NCBI GenBank assembly: GCA_021809185.1
Contig: JAKBAI010000008.1
Coordinates: 1 to 49,787, forward strand
DNA from: Planctomycetota bacterium
GTDB taxonomy: Bacteria > Planctomycetota > Planctomycetia > Gemmatales > Gemmataceae
Length of the DNA: 49,787 nucleotides
Direction of reading: 5' to 3'
The notes under the pieces are model-generated. The model made no database searches. It saw nothing but the letters and a program-made list of their open reading frames with translations, and was not told the DNA's origin. This document shows positions 45,596-49,787 of the stretch, piece after piece. Position 1 is the stretch's first letter. The number at the start of each line of letters is the position of its first letter. A program made the translations under genes and the position numbers.

Positions 45596-45724
45596 ATGAT
45601 TTTTAACGGTATGGTATTAGTCAGCACGCTTTTGATCCTGCCTTTTCTCTTTGCTTGGTTTTGGCGACCAGAAATACGCAAGTCGATCGAGGCTCCCAAA
45701 TACCAATTCTATCATTGGGATTAG
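45596..45724 (+). CDS. 42-residue CcoS/CcoQ-like membrane peptide
   Basis: A short ORF, 42 codons. One membrane helix (MVLVSTLLILPFLFAWFW) is followed by a cytoplasmic tail RPEIRKSIEAPKYQFYHWD. The tail aligns by eye with the CcoS/FixS C-terminus, whose usual pattern is DLEGPAYRILFDD (E-x-P-x-Y). GGAG precedes the ATG by 6-7 nt, and it is directly downstream of the cbb3-like oxidase gene, 102 bp after its stop codon. CcoS is required for cofactor insertion into CcoN; CcoQ stabilises the complex; both are small one-helix proteins, so length and position cannot tell them apart. The tail argues for CcoS. Confidence 0.6.
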   Translation: MIFNGMVLVSTLLILPFLFAWFWRPEIRKSIEAPKYQFYHWD

Positions 45725-45951
45725 CAGTGGACTCGTCGCATTTCAGCGCATTTCAGCACACGAGAAAACCCTCTTTCCTACTCAGTAATTCTTTATTTAA
45801 CTTATGAATCGCAGAATAAACCGATCTGGCAATCAACGCTCGTGCAAGATCGAAAGTTTGTTTTGATGCGGTGAATCGCTTGATCGGAATTTGAAATCTC
45901 GGTACCATGAAAATACTCTCAGGGTTACGATATCGATTCAAATGGTTAGAA

Positions 45952-46353
45952 TTATTCTTCTTCTGTTGAGTCGCGATAATGATCGATATTGGTGAAAACA
46001 TTATCCACTTTTTCGGGCAGTTGATCGGAGCCAAAATATAAATATCCTACCGAGATCAATTCGTTGTATCCTTGATTATACGATTCATCTTCGAGGGAAT
46101 GTAATACATCTTCAATTAGTCCTTTTGTCCATTTCTTTGCCCAGCCAATATCGCGAGTAAGAACCTTAAAAATGGCTTCTTGAATCTCTTTCAAATCCAG
46201 AAATAAAATATTTCGGCCAAATCCTAATCCATAGCCGAATAAGATTATCCCAAAAATGGTAGCATGGAAAGAGTCGTTGTTATCCCAGCGATCATCCTTC
46301 GTAACGGCTTTGGCCAGTTTGAGTAATTCTTTTTCCAGATTTTTTTGAGTCAT
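45952..46353 (-). CDS. small soluble protein of unknown function
   Basis: 133 residues, mostly helical and acidic: KNLEKELLKLAKAVTKDDRW, a short hydrophobic patch FHATIFGIILFGYGLGF that is Gly-rich, IQEAIFKVLTRDIGWAKKWTKGLIEDVLHSL, and an acidic tail NIDHYRDSTEEE. No signal peptide. GAGAAA lies shortly before the ATG. I do not recognise the family. It is convergent with the CcoS-like gene and divergent from the D-threonine-aldolase-like gene (442-bp gap without other genes), so nothing in the context suggests a role. The reading frame, start signal and composition look genuine. Confidence 0.55.
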   Translation of the reverse strand: MTQKNLEKELLKLAKAVTKDDRWDNNDSFHATIFGIILFGYGLGFGRNILFLDLKEIQEAIFKVLTRDIGWAKKWTKGLIEDVLHSLEDESYNQGYNELISVGYLYFGSDQLPEKVDNVFTNIDHYRDSTEEE

Positions 46354-46795
46354 GAGTTTCTCGGTGGTAAAACTGCATCATCGGTTCTTCATAAATTCTA
46401 TCTTCATATGAATATAATAGAAATATTTTATTCTGAGAAAATATCTGATTCTGAATAATCGATGACCCTAAAGTAAGTGTTTGATAATTCAGAAAATTCA
46501 GAATTCAAACCCTGTTTTTTAGGTTCGATAACGAATAAAACAGTAGTAAGAAAAAGTCTAAGATTGGTACATCCCTTGCTTAGATAATGAATATCAGAGA
46601 TGATAAGTCATGATAGTCTAGTTTATCGGTGCAGTGAAGCGCTATAATCTGGACAGTAAGTTGAGGTATTGATCTAGAGGGAGAAAAATTTATCGGGATT
46701 AGATGGAATTATTTTAAAGTTGAAGATCTAGTTAAAACTAAAACTAAAGAATGATCCTGGTAAAATTATTTTAATAATAGGAGGAATTTACACTG
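46354..46795. other. AT-rich divergent intergenic region
   Basis: About 440 bp, no gene seen. It should contain promoters for the hypothetical gene and the D-threonine-aldolase-like gene. No clear hairpins. Confidence 0.4.
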
Positions 46796-47965
46796 GTGCA
46801 GAAGCAAACCTCACCGTGGTTAACTGGGCAACCGAATCATCATTCCAGTACCGATTTATATAAAATACAAAATTCCGAGCGATTATTAACTCCCCAGTTA
46901 GTATTTTACCGGGATCTAATTCAGCATAATCTAGCCCAGGTAATCGCCATGGCTGGGAACCCGGCAAAATTACGACCGCATGTCAAAACTCACAAATGTG
47001 GGGAAATTGTACGGATGCAAACGCAAGCGGGGATTCATAAGCATAAATGTGCAACAATAGCCGAAGCAGAACTTTTAGCGAACTCCGGTGCTACGGATAT
47101 TCTCATTGCCTATCCCCTGGTCGGTCCGAATGTCGATCGGCTGGTCAAGCTTATTCAGCAATTCCCCGAAGTGAAATTCTCCGTTATAATTGATGATCTC
47201 GATATAGCCACGGTCATGCACCAAACTTTGCAGGATCATCAGTTGAAGTTGAAAGTCTATATCGATATTAATCCAGGGATGCAACGGACCGGGATTGCGC
47301 TGGGATCGGCAGCGGTCGAGCTGTATCGTCAACTGGGGAAATTACCTCATTTTAAGTTGGGGGGCTTTCATGTCTATGATGGTCACCATCACCAAGCGAG
47401 CCGTGGGGAACGCGAGAAAGCGGTAGAACAGCTGTTGCAGCAGGTGATGCAAATGCGACAGCAAATGGAAAAAGAGGGTCTCCCCGTGCCGAGCATCATT
47501 TGCGGTGGTACACCGACATTTCCTATTTACGCCGCGATGAATTTTCCCGGCCTGGAATGTTCCCCGGGCACTTTTATTTTACACGATAGTGGTTATGGGA
47601 GCAAATTCGACGATTTAAAGAATCTTATCCCGGCAGCGGTGGTGATCACGCGCGTTATTTCTAAACCGGCTAAGAATTTGCTTACCCTCGATCTTGGTCA
47701 CAAAGCGATTGCCGCTGACCCCCCCGCAGGTAAACGTTGTTCCTTGGTAAATATTTCTTCCTATAATCCTGTTATTCATAGCGAAGAGCATTTTACCATC
47801 GAAACAGATCAGATAGAGAAATTTGCTATAGGTAATATGGTTTATGCTATCCCTACTCATATTTGTCCCACCGTTGCACTCCATGAATTCGCTTATGTGG
47901 TTGAAGGGGGTAAAGTAATCGCCCAGTGGCCGATCAAGGGCCGCGCTCGTTTTCTGACAATTTGA
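46796..47965 (+). CDS. D-threonine aldolase / D-serine dehydratase-like PLP enzyme
   Basis: 389 residues, fold-type III PLP enzyme with an alanine-racemase-like barrel. The Schiff-base lysine is K64 in RPHVKTHKCGEI, the hallmark of D-threonine aldolases and eukaryote-like D-serine dehydratases. FHVYDGHHH, IICGGTPTFP and ECSPGTFILHDSGY line the barrel. The C-terminal domain carries the metal-site pattern THICPTVALHEFAYVV (His and Cys), where the second metal or zinc binds. It probably cleaves D-threonine or a related beta-hydroxy D-amino acid; which substrate is unknown. GTG 46796 is the start, with AGGAGG 11 nt upstream, a slightly long gap. It is monocistronic by appearance. The family is confident. 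Confidence 0.85.
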   Translation: MQKQTSPWLTGQPNHHSSTDLYKIQNSERLLTPQLVFYRDLIQHNLAQVIAMAGNPAKLRPHVKTHKCGEIVRMQTQAGIHKHKCATIAEAELLANSGATDILIAYPLVGPNVDRLVKLIQQFPEVKFSVIIDDLDIATVMHQTLQDHQLKLKVYIDINPGMQRTGIALGSAAVELYRQLGKLPHFKLGGFHVYDGHHHQASRGEREKAVEQLLQQVMQMRQQMEKEGLPVPSIICGGTPTFPIYAAMNFPGLECSPGTFILHDSGYGSKFDDLKNLIPAAVVITRVISKPAKNLLTLDLGHKAIAADPPAGKRCSLVNISSYNPVIHSEEHFTIETDQIEKFAIGNMVYAIPTHICPTVALHEFAYVVEGGKVIAQWPIKGRARFLTI

Positions 47966-48104
47966 ATCACCTGTTGCAACAACGACCTTGAAAGATTATT
48001 TTGCACAAAATAAAATAACGAACAAAATGCAAATTAGCTCAGGGATTAAACTCTGTTGCTAATATCTGCTGCAAAATAATATTCAATCAAATTGGGGCAA
48101 TTTC

Positions 48105-49367
48105 ATGGCAAAATCTGGGAAAAAATCTGGAGCAAGGACCAAAACTTCTGGTTCTTCTCTTGATTCGCCTAACGATCAACCCAGAATCGATTTTCCTCAA
48201 TCAGATTTTCCTCAATCAGATTTTCCTCAATCAGATTTTCTTCAATCAGATTTTCCTCAGTGGGAGTATCATGACTGGATCGATTTACCGGAAAATAAAC
48301 TCGTTAAAGCTGCATTTAATCATCTGTGCTGGGATATTCTAAATAAGAACGATCGATCGATACCACTTTATTATATCCATGGTCCGGCGGGGATTGGAAA
48401 ATCTTTGCTATTGAGTATTGCTAGAGATATTTTGCACCAGAATCTGGAAGCTACTCAAGTTCAATTTTCCCGATCTCAAGATTTGAACGATACTCGACTC
48501 AAGTTATCCGCGAATGCAGAAATAAAACCGGCTAGCAAGATCGATAAACCGGAATTCGCTAGCAAAAAAAAATCGGTGAAAACATCGTCCATCCGCGTTT
48601 CTCTCGGCAATGGAGAAGAGGAAGCAGGTTCAGTAGATAAACCAGAAATGGACAATCTTAAAGTCTGGTTTATTGACGATGTCCAATTTCTGTCTCTACC
48701 AATGCAATCTTACTTGTGTGCGCAGCTCGATGTGCTTATTGCGCAGGGGGTAACGTTTGTGGTTAGTGGTTCTGGTCCGGTGCAAGAATTGCCATTCGAT
48801 GCAAAATTATCAAGTCGATTATCTGGGGGTATTTCTCTAGCTTTACCAAGATTATCGATCACTTCAAAACAAGAGTTTTTGAAGAATATGTGCCAGAAAA
48901 GAAATCTTCAACTAGCTCCTGATATTATCGATTGGGTTGCTCATCAGGTTGGGAGTGGTTATCGAACTATTTTGGGGTATTTACAGCGGATCGAATTTTT
49001 AATGCAGCAGCATCCACCGCCACTGAGTCTGGAATATATACTACAGCAATTTCAAGAATCCCAACTTCCGATTGCTGATGTCCTCGAAGAGATAACCAGA
49101 GTGGTAGCAGAATATTTTTCCATTTCGGTTTCGCAAATAAAAGGTAGTTCTCGGCAAAAAAACACTCTCCTCCCACGGCAAATCGCCATGTATCTCTGCC
49201 GGGAACGATCGAATCGTTCTCTACAAGATATTGGCGACTTTTTTGCTGGTCGAGATCATAGTACTGTTCTTCATGCTTGCCAGAAAATCAAAGAATCGAT
49301 TGCAGAAAATGACTCTTTTCGTCATGTTGTCGAGATGATCGAGATTAAACTCCAAAACGATTCGTAA
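48105..49367 (+). CDS. DnaA-like AAA+ protein lacking domain I
   Basis: 420 residues. Residues 1-55 are low-complexity with a repeated SDFPQ motif; domain I of DnaA is not recognisable. The AAA+ domain has Walker A GPAGIGKS (93-100), Walker B VWFIDDVQFL (D191-D192) and an arginine-finger-like SSRLSGG (R238). Between Walker A and B, about 50 residues are replaced by a Lys/Ser/Glu-rich insert (140-183). Domain IV is typical of DnaA: LLPRQIAMYLCRERSNRSLQDIGDFFAGRDHSTVLHACQKI (about 355-395), the DNA-binding signature. So it probably binds DnaA-box-like DNA, either as a divergent chromosomal initiator or a paralogue. No dnaN, gyrB or box cluster is nearby. The start follows a weak ribosome-binding region; ATG 48105 is used. 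Confidence 0.82.
   Translation: MAKSGKKSGARTKTSGSSLDSPNDQPRIDFPQSDFPQSDFPQSDFLQSDFPQWEYHDWIDLPENKLVKAAFNHLCWDILNKNDRSIPLYYIHGPAGIGKSLLLSIARDILHQNLEATQVQFSRSQDLNDTRLKLSANAEIKPASKIDKPEFASKKKSVKTSSIRVSLGNGEEEAGSVDKPEMDNLKVWFIDDVQFLSLPMQSYLCAQLDVLIAQGVTFVVSGSGPVQELPFDAKLSSRLSGGISLALPRLSITSKQEFLKNMCQKRNLQLAPDIIDWVAHQVGSGYRTILGYLQRIEFLMQQHPPPLSLEYILQQFQESQLPIADVLEEITRVVAEYFSISVSQIKGSSRQKNTLLPRQIAMYLCRERSNRSLQDIGDFFAGRDHSTVLHACQKIKESIAENDSFRHVVEMIEIKLQNDS
48189..48260 (+). repeat. 15-bp tandem repeat in the DnaA-like gene
   Basis: GATTTTCCTCAATCA is repeated in tandem at 48189, 48204, 48219 and 48234 (one C-to-T change), with a partial fifth at 48249; in frame it encodes DFPQS repeats (LQS once). 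Because 15 is a multiple of 3, copy-number changes keep the gene in frame. Confidence 0.95.
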
Positions 49368-49575
49368 TCGATTCTTGGTCATATGATCTATCTCTTCGTA
49401 TTTTGAATGATCCAGAACAAATCGGAGAGGACATTTTAGAATTCGCAGAAAACAAAAGAGGATTATCTTTTGTGGAATAGGAAAGTCTAATCTTCCGCAG
49501 CTTTGGTTGTTTCATCGAACAATGAAAAATCGAGCTGCGAAAGAATAGAATAATTGTCAATTCATCGAACTTGGA

Positions 49576-49787
49576 TTAAAGAACACTTTTTGCTGCTTCG
49601 CAAACTTTTTCGACGGTGAAACCGAAATGTTGTTGCAAATCTTTAATCGGGGCCGATGCACCAAAGCTGTGCATGCCTACCGCTTTACCGTTCAGACCGA
49701 TATAGCGATCCCAGCCGATTGTCGAACTCATTTCGATCGATACTCGTGCGGTGATGTTTTTTGGCAATACCTGTTCCCGGTACTCTG
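49576..49787 (-). CDS. tkt: transketolase, C-terminal fragment (cut by window edge)
   Basis: About 70 residues are visible, reading in from the right edge as ...EYREQVLPKNITARVSIE, then GWDRYIGLNGKAVGMHSFGASAPIKDLQQHFGFTVEKVCEAAK. ARVSIE, the GxxGxxxGMxSFGASAP motif, and FGFTxExV are the standard C-terminus of transketolase, which moves two-carbon ketol units in the pentose phosphate or Calvin pathways. The reading frame is open to position 49787, so the start is outside the window. It is convergent with the DnaA-like gene; the 208-bp spacer has no gene and no clear terminator. Confidence 0.93.
   Translation of the reverse strand, partial: EYREQVLPKNITARVSIEMSSTIGWDRYIGLNGKAVGMHSFGASAPIKDLQQHFGFTVEKVCEAAKSVL

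Noticed and set aside
45753-45908. A 51-codon minus-strand ORF starting MVPRFQIPIKRF
   Set aside because: Possible but unsupported: basic composition, no domain, only a weak start signal, and it sits behind the end of another gene.
46004-46013. TTATCCACT as a DnaA box
   Set aside because: A single near-match inside a coding region; no cluster near the DnaA-like gene to suggest an origin.

Overview
The window looks like a chromosomal segment from a planctomycete, most likely of the Gemmata-like order. The pointers are a TIGR02996 'repeat-companion' domain fused to leucine-rich repeats (15218-16654), a secreted DUF1080 protein, a redoxin gene followed by a cytochrome c/copper monooxygenase-like protein, a DUF3500 protein, a TolC-like lipoprotein with a MacAB-type pump, and a fused cbb3 oxidase. 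The DNA is visibly AT-rich (not counted). No rRNA, tRNA, CRISPR array, prophage or insertion sequence was recognised.

Layout. 1-9.7 kb: a 5'-truncated ORF, a small DUF4190-like membrane protein, a HAD hydrolase, an FAD-dependent amine oxidase/desaturase-like enzyme, leuA with a hairpin in its leader, a 22-bp tandem repeat array, a DacB-type D-Ala-D-Ala carboxypeptidase and an EamA transporter. 9.7-23 kb: an AT-rich gene-poor stretch, then DUF1080, redoxin, cytochrome/PHM-like, LRR, class-III aminotransferase, DUF3500 and a large RND/MMPL exporter. 23.5-25.3 kb: an Rpn/YhgA-like PD-(D/E)XK nuclease gene. Its C-terminal module has its own Shine-Dalgarno and ATG, and that module is followed by two further stand-alone copies at a 365-bp period. 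25.7-33.2 kb: a four-gene minus-strand efflux operon (TolC-like, HlyD/MacA-like, ATPase, MacB-like permease) in which the first two genes appear to overlap by more than 200 bp in different frames. 33.6-40 kb: HemW-like radical SAM protein, sigma-54-dependent response regulator, a small secreted protein, a zinc-ribbon membrane protein and DUF2760. 40.7-45.7 kb: a compact respiratory cluster of sulfite-oxidase-like molybdoenzyme, monohaem cytochrome c, a single-chain CcoN-CcoO-CcoP-like oxidase and a 42-codon CcoS-like peptide, with two FNR-like palindromes upstream. 46-49.8 kb: a hypothetical gene, a D-threonine-aldolase-like PLP enzyme, a DnaA-like protein without a recognisable domain I, and the C-terminus of transketolase cut by the window edge.

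How the genes work together. The strongest systems are: (i) the Rpn locus, which resembles the known arrangement in which a toxic full-length Rpn nuclease is held by a small C-terminal protein translated from an internal start, here with that small protein apparently duplicated twice downstream; (ii) the sulfite-to-oxygen mini electron-transport chain; and (iii) the tripartite efflux operon. A recurring feature is short tandem duplication of 10-22 bp in gene ends, signal peptides and spacers. In one case (DUF2760) the duplication repeats the stop codon itself.

Motif and repeat coordinates were read by eye. Family names come from recognised sequence motifs, not from database searches.
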